DNA from: Prionace glauca
Lineage: Eukaryota > Chordata > Chondrichthyes > Carcharhiniformes > Carcharhinidae
Direction: 5' to 3'
NCBI GenBank assembly: GCA_037974335.1
Contig: CM075733.1
Span: 49,379,959 to 49,443,958, forward strand
DNA length: 64,000 nt
Under the pieces are notes generated by a model that did not search any database, was not told the origin of the DNA, and saw nothing but the letters and a program-made list of their open reading frames with translations. How positions within the stretch are numbered: position 1 is the stretch's first letter; each line of letters starts with the position of its first letter. Position numbers and translations under genes: made by a program. Below, in pieces: positions 21,536-33,059 of this stretch.

Positions 21536-22119
21536 CTGGATGTATCATAGCTCTGCATGGTTCCTGCTCTGACCAAGACCATAAGAAATTACAAAGACCA
21601 CAACATAAACAAGTCTCCCATCCATTGACACTGTCTACACTTCCCGCTGCCTTAGGAAAGCAGCCAGCTTAATCAAGGACCCCATGCACTCTGGGTATAC
21701 TCATTTCTACCTTATTCCTGCAGGAAATAGATATAAAAATCTGAGGACAGGTACCAACTGATTCAAGAGTAGCTTCTTCCCAGCTGCCGTCAGACTTTCA
21801 AATGAACTTAACTTATATTAAGTTGATCTTTCTCTACACCTAGCCATGGCTGCAACTCTATGGCCAGAATTTTAACGTTCCACCATGGGAATCAGAGCGG
21901 GCGAGGGGCAAACCATGGAAAAATCCATTGACGTTGGGAGGGATTTTATGGTTTCGGATCAAGCGAGACCGTAAAATACCTCCCTGTATTCTGCACCCTC
22001 TCCTTTCCTTCTCCCTTATTTACTCTATGAAGAGTCTGCTTTGTCTGTATAGCAAGAAAACAAGAAACAAAACTTTTCACTGTATCCCAATAATAAGACA
22101 ATAATAACTCAAATCAAAT
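21536..22119 (+). mobile_element. L2/Rex1-like LINE 3' part, with inserted MITE
   Basis: Contains the RT C-terminal and 3' UTR text shared in opposite orientation with 62,330-62,905 (cagccagcttaatcaaggac, cttcccagctgccgtcagac, cttttcactgtatcccaata). It is split at about 21,859-21,988 by a short palindromic-ended element. Confidence 0.65.
21859..21988 (+). mobile_element. short MITE-like element (GGAATTTT ends)
   Basis: About 130 bp with imperfect inverted ends (GGCCAGAATTTTAACG against CGTAAAATACCTCCCTG) and the inner block 'gaatcagagcgggcgagggg'. It lies between 'ctctat' and 'tattctg' of the host L2, giving a possible 3-bp TAT duplication. Related copies: 30,846-30,964 and 36,968-37,131. 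No coding capacity. Confidence 0.55.
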
Positions 22120-22185
22120 CAGCATCTATGGAGAGTGAATAGAGCCAATGTTTCGAGTCAGGATGATCCTTCATCAATTAATGCT

Positions 22186-22707
22186 CTCTGGATGAACAGA
22201 TGGCACTTGACCCAACAACACCAAGGAATTAATATCTCTGAAAGCAATGCCAAAAGCACCCAATCGGCCAACCCAGCAGGCACCTAAGAGAAAGTGAAGG
22301 AACAGTAGATAGGTGCAACCTCTGGTATAGAGAGTGGAATATGTGGGAAGTACTTCTCAAACCATTCCATGTTAAAATGCTCCACTTTATTTCACTGTAA
22401 AGGTAAACTCAGCTCTTCATTCTGGTACATTCATTCTAGTTATTTTTAATATAACCGTTCCACCATATCATTACAATAATTTTCACAATTGAAATTCAGT
22501 TTAAATTTCTAATCGCATCTTTAAAAATATTTTTTCAGTAACCATTTTGACATGTCGCCGGATTTTACGGACCGGAGCAATGTTCTCTAAGATTCCCATC
22601 CCGCCCTTGCTCCAATGATTTCCTCTTCACATTCAATCACTGGGGCTCAGAGTTCGACGAGTGTTTTATTTCTGAACTAGTGGAAAATATAAGTGAAGGA
22701 TTCTCAC
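22186..22707. other. intron 1, 5' end; no other feature
   Basis: AT-rich sequence downstream of the signal-peptide exon; no supported feature. Confidence 0.35.
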
Positions 22708-22792
22708 CGTCCACCGCAGAGACCAGCAGCAGTACGAGGATAAAGAGTTTCATTTGCAGATCGCCACTCTGTCCCAAGTACAGGGTTTTCAT
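22708..22792 (-). CDS. signal-peptide exon, CD200-like gene
   Basis: First coding exon. It ends with donor GTGAGAATC (22,699-22,707) in phase 1, matching the phase-1 start of the V exon at 5,086. Two in-frame Met codons exist. The first (22,792) has A at -3 and gives MKTLYLGQSGDLQ ahead of the second. The second (22,753) gives a classic signal peptide, MKLFILVLLLVSAVDG, with Lys, a hydrophobic run and a small-residue cleavage region. The protein would enter the secretory pathway. Linking this exon to the V exons 17.6 kb away rests on strand, phase, an open junction and the absence of another signal exon between them. It remains an inference. Confidence 0.68.
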
Positions 22793-22929
22793 CTTGCAAT
22801 TGAACGGTTGCGAGTTCGAGACAGAAAAGCCTTTGCTCCAAATACCAGCTTCTTGAAACTGTTTAAAGGGATATGTAGAACACCGCCTCACTGGGTGCCA
22901 GTCCTCACTACATGCTTATAACAATTTTA

Positions 22930-23394
22930 TTTTGGAGTAAATAGCGCCGTCATGTGTTCAAGTCACAAAACCAATAGATAACAGGAAGTTTGGTGGGTTA
23001 TTTAATGGGGTGCGAATTGTTAAAACTCCAGGGTTTTTTTTAAAAAAGCACATGTTATCACAGGTTTTATTTTGCAACAGTAGTCAAACAAAGACCTGTC
23101 AATTCTGCCAATCCCACCCAGAAAAATGCTCCAAGATTTCAAACTGTTAGTGCCCAGTCCCCATCTCCAGAGCAGACATTGCTGCCTCACAGCTCGGGTC
23201 TCAAGTCTCTCTAGGGGGGCATTGCACTCTTTGGGAAGCCCGGTTTTCTTGGATGGAGAGTTAGGGAGGTTTAGGGAGGGAATTTCAGAATTCTGACATA
23301 GCCACAAATACAAACATGCTCTGGAGGTCAGAACTAGAGGAGCAAAGGTTTCTTGAGCAATTGTGGAGCCTGGAAATTATAGAAATGGGGAAGG
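22930..23394. other. upstream flank of the CD200-like gene; no motif supported
   Basis: The promoter of the CD200-like gene would be expected near here. I see no clear TATA box, CpG island or conserved block. Confidence 0.3.
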
Positions 23395-23615
23395 GTTATA
23401 GAAACATAGAACATAGGAGCTGGAGGAGGTCATTTGGCCCTTCTACTTGCACCACCATTCATTATGATCATGGATGATTATCCAATTCAATAGTCTGATC
23501 CTGCCTTCCCCCGTATCCTTTGATCCCCTTCCTCCCCAAGTGCTATATCTAACTGCTTCTTGAAAGCATGCAGTATTTTGGTCCCAATTTCTTTCTGTGG
23601 TAGTAATGCAGTGGA
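23395..23615 (-). repeat. CR1-like LINE 3' end (old)
   Basis: Reverse-oriented tail: 'agaaacatagaacataggag', 'ccattcattatgatcatgga', 'ctgccttcccccgtatcctt'. No frame left. Confidence 0.6.
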
Positions 23616-23954
23616 AGGGTTTGAAAATAAGGATGAGAAGTTTAATGTCACCGTGTTGATTAAACCAGGAGCCAGTGTATAGTCGGTTAGTATAGGAATG
23701 ATGGGTGAACAGATATTGACCTGAGTATGAAGGCGGGCAGCAGAGTTTTGGATGATCTCATGGACATTGGGAGGGCAGCATATGCAAGGCTGGCCAGCAG
23801 TGCGTAGGAATAATCAAATCCAGAGATAAGAAAAGAATGAGGGTTTCAGCAGGAGGGATGAGCTGAGGCAATGTTACTGAGCTGGAAATAAGCAGTTCTC
23901 GTGATGGCATAAATATATGCCTAAAATCTCATCTCACTCATTCACTGTCACTGG

Positions 23955-24075
23955 GTATATAAAGGGTCATGAATGAAGCTCAGTCCATCACTCAAACCAG
24001 TCTCTTATCCATCAACACTGTCTATACTTCCTGCTGCCTCAGAAAAGCAGCGAGCCTAACCATATCTGTTATTGT
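23955..24075 (+). repeat. L2/Rex1-like LINE fragment
   Basis: Text matching 21.6 kb and (reversed) 62.7 kb: 'atgaagctcagtccatcact', 'cttcctgctgcctcagaaaa'. Confidence 0.5.
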
Positions 24076-24660
24076 AAGTGGAGAAGAGGGTCTTGGTGAT
24101 TGCAAGCTCTGCTAATATCGGCAAATGCAATTCTGGTACCATAAGGGACCCACTAGATAGGCCTTCGCAAAGAGCAATGTTTGTAAAGATGGAAAGTCAC
24201 TAACAATGCAATTGCTTGTTTGATTCTGGAGGCAATAATGGATTATTCAGATGGCATTAAAAATGAAGTAAAACTGACAACCATACTAAAATGTAGTGTA
24301 TCCAATGAGTTGGTAGCAGGATAGGGTCAATCAAAATGGGGTTACTGCAGCATCAGACACAACATATGTTACCTTCTATCTGCCTACACATAGACAGATT
24401 ACATGCATCTTTCCACATAGATGATTGGCGGAAATCCTGAGGAAAAACCATTACCATTTCTGCCAACCTGCTAATAAATTTAAGGATGGAAAATTGGGGA
24501 ACACTGGTGGAAATCTGACTCCAGAAGATATTAACAAGATACAGTAATAGCTGCAAAGGCTGGCCTAATTATTTGGGTTGTATACCATTCCCAAATTGAT
24601 AATCTCATAGCAATTTATGTACCTCTATGCATGCTTTTAGTAATGAATGGTACACTATTC
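24076..24660. other. no feature recognised
   Basis: Unassigned AT-rich sequence before the next CR1-A copy. Confidence 0.35.
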
Positions 24661-25588
24661 TAAGATTGGGGGAAAGGCAAATTGTGCGGAGGGTGTGGAG
24701 AGTCTGCAGAAGGATCTAGATAGGCTGGGCGAATGGGCCAGGAAATGGCAAATGGAATTTAATGTTGGCAAGTGTGAGGTGGTCCACTTTGGTAGGAGGA
24801 ATGGTAGGAAGGACTATTACTTACGTGGCGAAAAACTGCAGCAGGCGACGGTGCAGAGGGACCTTGGGGTCCTTGTGCATGAGTCGCAAAAACCCAGCTT
24901 GCAGGTGCAGCAGGTGGTCAGGAAGGCGAATGGGATGCTGGCCTTCATAGCGAGGGGGATTGAATATAAAAGTAGGGAGGTCTTGCTGCAGATGTATAGG
25001 GCATTGGTGAGGCCGCAGCTGGAGTACTGTGTGCAGTTTTGGGCGCCGCACCTGCGCAAGGATATTTTGGCCCTGGAGGGAGTGCAGAGGAGGTTTACTA
25101 GGCTGATACCAGAGTTGAGGGGATTGAGCTATGAGGAGAGGCTGAATAAACTAGGCTTGTACTTGTTAGAGTTCAGAAGAATGAGGGGGGATCTCATTGA
25201 GACGTATAAGATGATGAATGGGATGGATAGGATAGAGGTGGAGAGACTCTTCCCGCTCAAAAAAGACAGTAGGACTAGGGGGCACAGCCTCAAGATAAAG
25301 GGGGGGCAGTTTAGAACAGAGTTGAGGAGGAACTTCTTCACTCAAAGGGTGGTGAATCTCTGGAATTCTCTGCCCGTTGAAGTGGTGGAGGCTGCCTCGC
25401 TAAATATTTTTAAGATGCGGGTTGATGGGTTTTTGATAAGAGAAGGGATTAAGGGTTATGGGGAGAGGGTGGGAAGGTGGAACTGAGCCACGACAGATCA
25501 GCCATGATCTTATTGAATGGCGGGGCAGGCTCGAAGGGCTAGATGGCCTACTCCTGCTCCTATTTCTTATGTTCTTATGTTCTTATTA
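24661..25588 (+). mobile_element. CR1-A LINE, 5'-truncated, open RT C-terminus
   Basis: Begins inside ORF2 (GGKANCAEGVESLQKDLDRL) and stays open to the natural stop at 25,486 (279 codons). The 3' UTR (gccatgatcttattgaatgg … TTCTTATGTTCTTATGTTC) follows. It shows near-identity to the copies at 39 kb, 44.5 kb and 46 kb, so it is a recent insertion. Confidence 0.9.
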
Positions 25589-27264
25589 GTACACATGGTA
25601 TGTAACCATTGTCAAATGCTGTCCCTGTTAGTGGTTGTTTTTCCATCCAGTGCATATGATTCATATACACTGATCCAATCAAGTATTTAATACAAATAAT
25701 TATTTGATTGGCCTCATAAAGCAACTGTGCTGATGTGTAAGCTGCACTGTGGCTGTTTTATGACATTATCTGCAATGAATTACAGAACAATTATTTCACA
25801 CTACAATTTAATTTGCTCTGTGGAACAATGATTTACCTAATTTGACATAACAGCCATTTTTTTGTTTTTGAATTGAATAAAGGGCAGTCAGCTGCCACTC
25901 TTTGTGGCAGTTTTGAGAGACGACTAGCAGATAGTGCCCAATTGGAACACTGGGAATGTTCCCAGAAGGAAAATATCACACTTGTGTTGAGAAAGGAATC
26001 CAGGCAATCTTCAAGTGACACACCAATAGAAACCATAAAGAAAAGGGGCCTTCAACATGGATCATCCATCTGGCATTTCTGGCTGAAGGAGTTGGTGAAT
26101 GTTTCAGTCTTGTCTTTTACATTGATATGCTCAGGATAGGGACATTTGTGGAGTATCTTTCTTTATTTAATTGTTCATCACCAATCATGACTGCATGTGG
26201 CAGGATGATCAAATTATTGTGGATTTCTCAGTTCTGTCTGTAGTCATGTGCTCTAGCTTTATCAGGTTGGCATCTCATTTTAAAGTGTGCCTGCTGTTGC
26301 TCCCATCTACACTTCTCATTGAATCTGATTTGACTCCCTGGCTTGATGGTGATGATGTGAGATTTTCCTTGCATGAGGTTATGTATTGTAGTTGTAAACA
26401 GTTCTGCACCTCAGCCTGTCCAGAGCAAAGGAGATCCCAGTGCCTCCATGTCTCCTCACCTTCCTCCTCATCCTTTTCCTACTTTTGTTGTTCCATATCC
26501 TCCTCCTCCCAACATGGCCTCTGGATTCCTGAAAGCAACGGCTGAATATGTATGATGAAATTACATGGAAGATGCAGCAGCTTACTATGAGTTTTGAAAG
26601 CCACTTTGATGTATACTGTGGACTGTTCCTGAGCAGTCAAGGTGGCAGAACCATTACTTAGGACACTGGAGTCTCGTGTAGTTCCTGCTCTTGTCTATTA
26701 CAATGCCTCAAAGTCTCCTTTCTCTTTTGTGCTCTGCTCCCGGCATATTCCTGATTATACTTGTGTTAACAATATAAGTTAGTGAAATTTCAAAACCATG
26801 TCCAATACCATCAATCTCTTTGGAAACTCATTTGGGTCAATGCAAAGCAATTAATAAACGTGCTCAAATGTAGTTTGATAACTGACAGTCATTTGCTTTG
26901 TGTATCTCAGAATGTTTCTTCAAATTACTCCATCACAGCGGTGAGGGAATTCAAACCTTGTTTTGGAGTGAGGCTTTCCTTCAAATCCAAACTTCAAATA
27001 AGACACTGAACAAGAGAAAATATAATTTAGATATGAGTGCAAAGAAGTTGTTATGAAATGTGTATCTTCTTTTTGTTATTGTATTTAAAAGCTTATTTTG
27101 AACATTTGAAATATAGTGATTGAAATGCTTGAAGAAAGATTTTGAATAATTTGTGAGGGAAAGTTAATACAGTGTCACCTCGTGGTATGACAGTTGCTAC
27201 AGTCATTATTGTTCAACATTAGCACATGCCATGAGGATGCCACCAAGTGGTGTCTCAAGACAAT
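25589..27264. other. no feature firmly recognised
   Basis: Frames at 25,873-26,139 and 26,171-26,545 (+) have no domain I know. The text around 26,160-26,470 looks like an old repeat but could not be classed. Confidence 0.35.
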
Positions 27265-27745
27265 ACTGTCACTGAATGCCTTTAAGACAGAGATAGATGG
27301 TTAATAAGGGGATCAGGGGTTATGGGGAAAAGGCAGGAGAATGGGGATGAGAAAAATGTCAGCCATGATTGAATGGCAGAGCAGACTCGATGGGTCGAGT
27401 GGCCTAATTCAGCTCCTATATCTTAGGTCTTATGAGATAGGAGGGTTATCCTATGAGAAGAGATTGAGTAGACTAAATTTACAATTTTTAGATTCTAGAA
27501 GAATGAGAAGTAATCTCAAAACAATGACATTTCTTAAAGAGCTTGACAAGGTAGATGCTGGGAGGATAGATTCATTGTTATGAACTCAAACAATATGATG
27601 ACCATTTAGGACTGAGGTTAGAATACATTTCAGTTATTGAATATTTGAAGAGAATGTGAAAAGGTTAGTTGATTTGAAAGATTAACTGTGATCTTATTGA
27701 ATAATAGACCAGGCTATTTCTGCTCCTATTTCTTATGCTATTGCA
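27265..27745 (+). repeat. two CR1-like LINE 3' ends in series
   Basis: First tail 27,265-27,433 (atgattgaatggcagagcag, ctcctatatcttaggtctta). Second 27,436-27,745 with residual RT text GLSYEKRLSRLNLQFLDSRR and the end 'tgctcctatttcttatgc'. Both 5' truncated. Confidence 0.6.
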
Positions 27746-28150
27746 GAATGATACAGTACAGATGGAAGTCATTTGATCCATCATGCCTTTATGGTTCTTT
27801 GGAAAAGTCATCCAATTAGTCCCATACCTCTGCTTTTTCCCCATTGATTATCAAGTAATTAATGGAAAATTAGAACTGAATCTGCTTTTACCTCCCTGTG
27901 TTATCTCTGTTTCTTCAGCCAACTGTGTCCTTTGGCTACCCACACTTCTGCCATAAGAATCATTTACTCCTTATTTACTCTGATAAAACTATTCATGACT
28001 TTATCGAACCTCTTGATTTTCAGTGCTACAAGGATAATTGCAGATCTTCCAATCTCTATACATAAATTATCTCTGGTACCATTCTAATAATTATTTTCTG
28101 TGCCCCTTCCAAAACTTGGTCATCCTTCCCAAAACATGATGATTACTGAA
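27746..28150 (-). repeat. CR1-like LINE 3' end (old)
   Basis: Reverse-oriented LINE tail recognisable by 'catccaattagtcccatacc', 'ctccttatttactctgataa' and 'ctctggtaccattctaataa'. Confidence 0.6.
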
Positions 28151-29160
28151 AGCAAAGGTAAATATGAGGGCGATTATGGATAGCTTTAAGGTATTATCTT
28201 TTATTGCCCATGATCAAATATATTTGTATGAAAATATGTGTATTTCTTTTCCCCAGAGTGACTGAGTCAGCTTAAATAACCCAGCAGCAAGTTTTTTTTT
28301 AAACTTGAAAGGGAAAGGTTACTTTATTTCTCCATACTTTTGCCCAGGAGGTTAATTAAAAAAACAATGACCCCTAACTTCAGCCCTGGACCCTGGTGTA
28401 CACAATCTCACACCACACATGCGCATCGGAACTATACGGAAGTCCTGACAGATGGACACGCTCAATAAAAGCATGCTACGTTCAAACCGCTAGTTTTTTT
28501 TTATATAGCTGTTCGGTTTGAAGCACTGTGCTGAATTGCCTCGATTAGAAGTGATGGGACAGCGCTAACTTTGCTTACTTGCCCTAATGATAGGTGAGCA
28601 TTTAGAGCTATTTGTTTGCACACATTTTTTACTGCTCTATCTGCAGCGAGTAGAAGCAACAGACATATCGGAGATATTCTTTAGGTAGGTTAATTTTTTG
28701 TCAATGTTTTAAAAGATGTTTAAAACATATGTAATATACAGAAAATGAAAGAAAGGCATATTTTTCATTTTTCCAACTTTGTCATGGCAACCTGCTGTTA
28801 ATTCCAATAAACAATACTTTCATATGTAACAAAGTGGGTTTGAGATGTCTGCAGTAAGTTTCAGCTAAAGTTCATTTGGATTTTGCTATGTATTTTAGGT
28901 AGTGTAATTTATCCCAGTTTTAAGAGTCTCCTTGGTGCAATGTTGATCCTTAGAAGTCTCTTAAGCTACAGGGCGAGATGAGCTGTATTTACAGTGAAAA
29001 ATATGCAACTTGGCTATTTCAAATTTAGGAAAGTGTAATCCTTGAGATGGCAGATGCAAACCTCTAGGAAGCTCATGTGAACTAACTGTCTGATAGGTAT
29101 TCTAGAATAGAGTGCAAATTGAAAACTTGATCTTGAGATTGTGTGACTGCTGCTTATGGG
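28151..29160. other. unique-looking DNA with a possible promoter-like block
   Basis: Between 28,415 and 28,680 there is ACATGCGCATCGG (NRF1-like) close to TACGGAAGTCC (ETS-like), followed by donor-like 'taggtgagc' (28,591) and 'taggtaggt' (28,683). No coding frame accompanies them. Confidence 0.25.
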
Positions 29161-29370
29161 ACATTGCGCTTCTAAAATTAATGATATATCCTTTTCTCCT
29201 TCCCTGTCTCCATCTCTCATTTCCTTTCATCCCTCCATCATTCCCTCCCTCCCTCATTATGTTCCTTCCCTCGCTCATTCCCTTCCTTCACCCTTTCCCT
29301 TCCCTCCCTGATTCCCCTCCCTCCACTCCTCTGTCCCCTCCTCTCCCTTAGCTCCCTGTTTACAAAAAGA
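29161..29370 (+). repeat. pyrimidine-rich low-complexity tract
   Basis: Strong C/T bias with repeated CCTCCCT/CCTTCCC units, about 29,190-29,350. Frames across it are low-complexity artefacts. Confidence 0.8.
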
Positions 29371-30434
29371 CAACAGAACCATTTTATTAATTTAAAATTC
29401 AATAAAAAATTTTTACTAAGCATTGTGTTAAAGTAAAATAATATATTTTAATGCAAGAAATTTGGAACAATTGAGATAGTTACTCAACGAAATGTCAAAC
29501 TGCAGGTGCTAAAGTTAAATATTTAGCTAAATGTCAGTCAGAAATCAAAGTTTTGTATTTATAACATTTTAGTCAATAAATATTTGATATTAAAGATTAC
29601 AAAATTTTAGAAATGATTTATTGAAACATCAGAACTCAACATTAAAATTTGAAATTCTATGAATATCTCATTCAGACATCAAAACATGACGTTTAAATAG
29701 GAGATAATTATAACTGAATAATATAATTGAAATAATCAAAGAAGAAATCTACTATTGATTAAAACAGATGTTACGTCACACATCTTACAACAAGTGGGTC
29801 ACTAGCAGCACGGAGCAATTTAGAAAGGAGCCTGCATAAGAGGAGGGCTGGCTGAAGTAGAGGTAGCAGTGTTGGAGGGAGAGGAGAGGGACCCTAATTC
29901 CTTCTGCATCATCCCTGGACCCTTCCCCATCCTTGTGACATTACCTCCTGCAACCCTGATGGCAATGCATCTTGCCCAGCAGCAACTGTGAACAAATTAC
30001 ATAATAACATTGTGTAGATTTAAATAGTATTATCAGATTTAAAAAGAAAACACAATCTATATCCACTTATAAATATTAAATGATAATCATCATCAATCAT
30101 AAAAAGTAAAACTACAGTTTAAAATAACCAAATACGATCGTATTGTCTGTTTAAAATAAAAGAACACAAAAGAAGTTTGAAAAAGTTTCAAAGTGCCTTT
30201 CTAACAGTTGTCAGTCGTGTTGCTTCCTCTATGTTGCTGCTGTTTAAATCCCTGTCCTCAATGGGCATTCCCTTTGTTTCCCTGTCATAAAGGATGGCGA
30301 TTCTGAAACTGCACTTCGCTTGGACCTGTGAGACTGTCCTGATGGAGACCCAAGACTGCTGGTGGAAATGAAAATTTCTTTGCGTTCTTTGAATGCAGTT
30401 TAAGTCTGTACTTGTTAGTTTCGGCTGGCCATGG
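29371..30434. other. AT-rich segment, no gene supported
   Basis: Very AT-rich to about 30,180. A minus frame (30,188-30,430) gives FRIAILYDRETKGMPIEDRD without a recognised domain. Part of its listed extent belongs to the PLE insert, so I do not call a gene. Confidence 0.35.
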
Positions 30435-30447
30435 CTTCCTGCCGATA

Positions 30448-30598
30448 TGATGTGGAGATGCCGGCGTTGGACGAGGGTAAACACAATCAGAAGTCTGACA
30501 ACAGCAGGTTTAAGTCCAACCAATTTATTTGAAAGTAAACTCACAAACATTTACTATCAAATAAATTGGTTGGACTTAAACCTGCTGTTGTCAGACTT
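30448..30598. mobile_element. minimal PLE palindrome (151 bp)
   Basis: Two inverted PLE tail arms meeting near 30,545, flanked by CTTCCTGCCGATA (30,435-30,447) and CTTCCTGCCTATA (30,599-30,611), a 13-bp duplication with one mismatch. Only the outermost tail is kept, so the ribozyme-like core is missing. Confidence 0.8.
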
Positions 30599-30845
30599 CT
30601 TCCTGCCTATAAACAGAAGTTGTGGCCAGTGTCTCACTCACTTTCACATTCTCATACAAAACTAGGTACGAGTGAAAACAGACTTTAACGTAGTCTCTGT
30701 TTCAGTGCAGGCCTGTTGCTTCATCGTCACATTTATTACGTTGTCTGAAGTGAAGGCTTTCAAAAGTTGCCTTAGCAGCTTAATGGTCCCTGAAGTTGAT
30801 CTATTAGAGACTGACAGCCTTGAAAACTGGAACAGGGTGGAGGAG

Positions 30846-30964
30846 AGAGTCCTTGGATGGAATTTTCCAGCCACACTCGCCCCAAAACCAAAAAATCCCA
30901 CACGAGGTCAGTGCCCTTGGCTGCTATGATTCCTGTGGCGGACAGTATAGGAAAATTTCCCCCC
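30846..30964 (-). mobile_element. MITE-like element, second copy
   Basis: Reverse copy of the element at 21,859: 'tggaattttccagccacact', 'cgccccaaaaccaaaaaatc', ending 'ggaaaatttcccccc'. Imperfect inverted ends. Confidence 0.55.
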
Positions 30965-33055
30965 TTGTTTCCCCAAGGTACTGTGGTCAGGCACTAATTG
31001 ACTACAGCAAGCAGATGGCTTCGCTTTTAGCTCTCTCTGATGGAATTCAGTCTGTATCAAAACATGTCCCTGAAAAGCAGTTTAAATTTTCTGCGACATC
31101 TTTAGCAGGAAACCAAAATGGACACTATATCATATGATCTCCAATCAGTGTGGAGTCACGGTCTTTCTAGTAATTGGAAGGATTGGCAACCATTAGTTAG
31201 TATATAACAAAGTATCATGGTTTACTTACAAGCAAATGAATATACAGAGAACTTTCACAATGTTAACATTTCCAGCTCTAAGATTTACTCTGGCTTCAAA
31301 AGCTCGTACTCTGCGCTGAGATGCCACGTTCATTCCCCATAACCTTCCTGGTGTACACCTCCTAAAGGGGCCAGCACTACAGCCTCCCTCCTTTAAGTCC
31401 CTTATTATACAATATGTAAATAGTTTATGCAATTTTCAAAACATTAGAACTGAGAAACACTTTGAACACAGTTTACCAGATGTTCAGTCTGTCAGGGGAC
31501 TTTCTCTTTCTTTGGGAGCAGCCTAGCACAAATGGTTGTGGTTCGACTGTAGGGATAGCTTTGGTTGAGCTTTTTCATGAGGACTCTCCTCTGTAATCTT
31601 TTGGAGCAATCTTATTATCTTGCCCTTCCAGTAAGCCAGTAAGATTGTGAGAGAGCCTGAAAATTAGGTTCATGCTTGATTTGTCACCTCTCATGATCTT
31701 ACCAGCACCAGATATCCGGCGAGATCAGCCTCACGCCCAGGAATGGTGTGAGGCGGAATATAATATTTAAATTCAATGCCAAATAGAATTTAAATATTAT
31801 GAGTGAGCCTGGGTTGCAATCATTAGGTTCACTTGTCTTGACATTGAAGGTCCTCACTGGCAAGGATCATGTATGTTCCCCATCAACGGGATCCCGACAT
31901 AATGGTCTTGCCAGTAGGGCTGGAGGCCATTGAGGCCACCCTGGAAAGTTGGGGGCAGGGGTTGCCAGTTGGGCAGTGCCAGCCTGGCACCCTGCACTGT
32001 CCACCTGGCAGTGCCCAGTCAGCACTGGGTAGTACTAATGTTGTGAATCCTGAGGGGGAAGTGCCTAAGGGGAGGAAGTTGGGGGGAATACTGCACACCC
32101 TGCAACCAGGATCAGCGGGAAAGGGGAAACACTGAGCATTCTGCAACAAGTAATCAACTGGGATGAGTGGGGCTGGAGGGGGGATTGGCTGACCCAAGTG
32201 AGGGGGTCATTAGGCAGCCCATGCAAGGGGTGGGCAATCAGCTGCAGAGATCAGAGATTGCTGGGGGGAGGCAGTAACAGATCTCTGTTGCACAGAACAG
32301 AGAGACATATGCATGTGCAATAGCACCCTCTGCAGTAAGCTGGCTTTCGGGCAAGCATAGTCTCCATCCCATCCATTTGCCTCCAGGAAACAGGTCTTGC
32401 TTCATTTTTTTCCTCAGGGTTTGATTTTAACTTGCCCAAAGAATCAGTGCAAATTCTGTTTTCACGTGTATTCAACACTTTCAGTTTTTTTGGTAAAATT
32501 GCCGCCTGTATCTCACTTTCTTCAGTTTCATTGGGAACAATACTTTGGCTAATCAGCCACTTCTTTCCTTGGACAAACAACACTATTTAATGATACTAGC
32601 AGATCAAACAGTGACACTGGCTCTTGGGATGGCTTTTGCCTCCGCAAGTGATCTATGTGTTCCTTCACAAACTTGTTCTGCGTTGTCACCTCACAGGACA
32701 GTGAACCAGTCATTGCCACCGCAATTCCTGATATCCAATTAGGTCCATTGCCAGAATTCTTGACAAAAACCAGGCCATGTATTTCAAATTCTCTCTTGAT
32801 TTTCAATCAACTGTATTGGGCAACCTTTGTTCTGTACACTGGCAAATAGCATATACTACATGCTACTACATGAATCCATCCCTCTCTTTCTTGCAAAAAA
32901 CATACTGAAAAGCATAACAACAAGAGTCATGTGCCTTGAACCAATAAAGGGTTTTATTTATGCAAGATAGCTGAACAAATATTACTATTTAGCAAAGAAA
33001 TTACAATTTGTTTTTTTAATCCAGCCAGAACAAGGAGAATGAAAAATGTTTTTTT
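30965..33055. other. no gene recognised
   Basis: Mostly unassigned. A 15-bp inverted repeat with an 11-base loop lies at 31,760-31,800 (ATAATATTTAAATTC and its complement). Frames around 31,870-32,200 and 32,250-32,810 show no domain. Confidence 0.35.
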
Positions 33056-33059
33056 ACAA

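Larger units (their letters stand above)
21465..22185 (-). repeat. PLE-2 tail split by an L2-like LINE
   Basis: Bases 21,465-21,535 (…aaaatctcagcaggtctg) and 22,120-22,185 (gcatctatggagag…tttcgagtc) are the two halves of the PLE-2 terminal block, separated by an L2-like LINE. Confidence 0.6.

Noticed and set aside
24817-25059. Cys-rich 80-codon minus-strand frame (CGAQNCTQYSSCG…), repeated at 39.2, 45.9, 51.5, 11.0 and 15.9 kb
   Set aside because: It is the antisense shadow of the conserved CR1-A RT C-terminus. It recurs wherever CR1-A occurs and has no start or splice context of its own.
29112-29351. Pro/Ser/Leu-rich plus frame and Arg/Glu-rich minus frame
   Set aside because: Artefacts of the pyrimidine-rich low-complexity tract.
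30188-30550. 120-codon minus frame as a host exon
   Set aside because: Its N-terminal third is PLE palindrome sequence, no splice-bounded pattern or domain was found, and the region is AT-rich.
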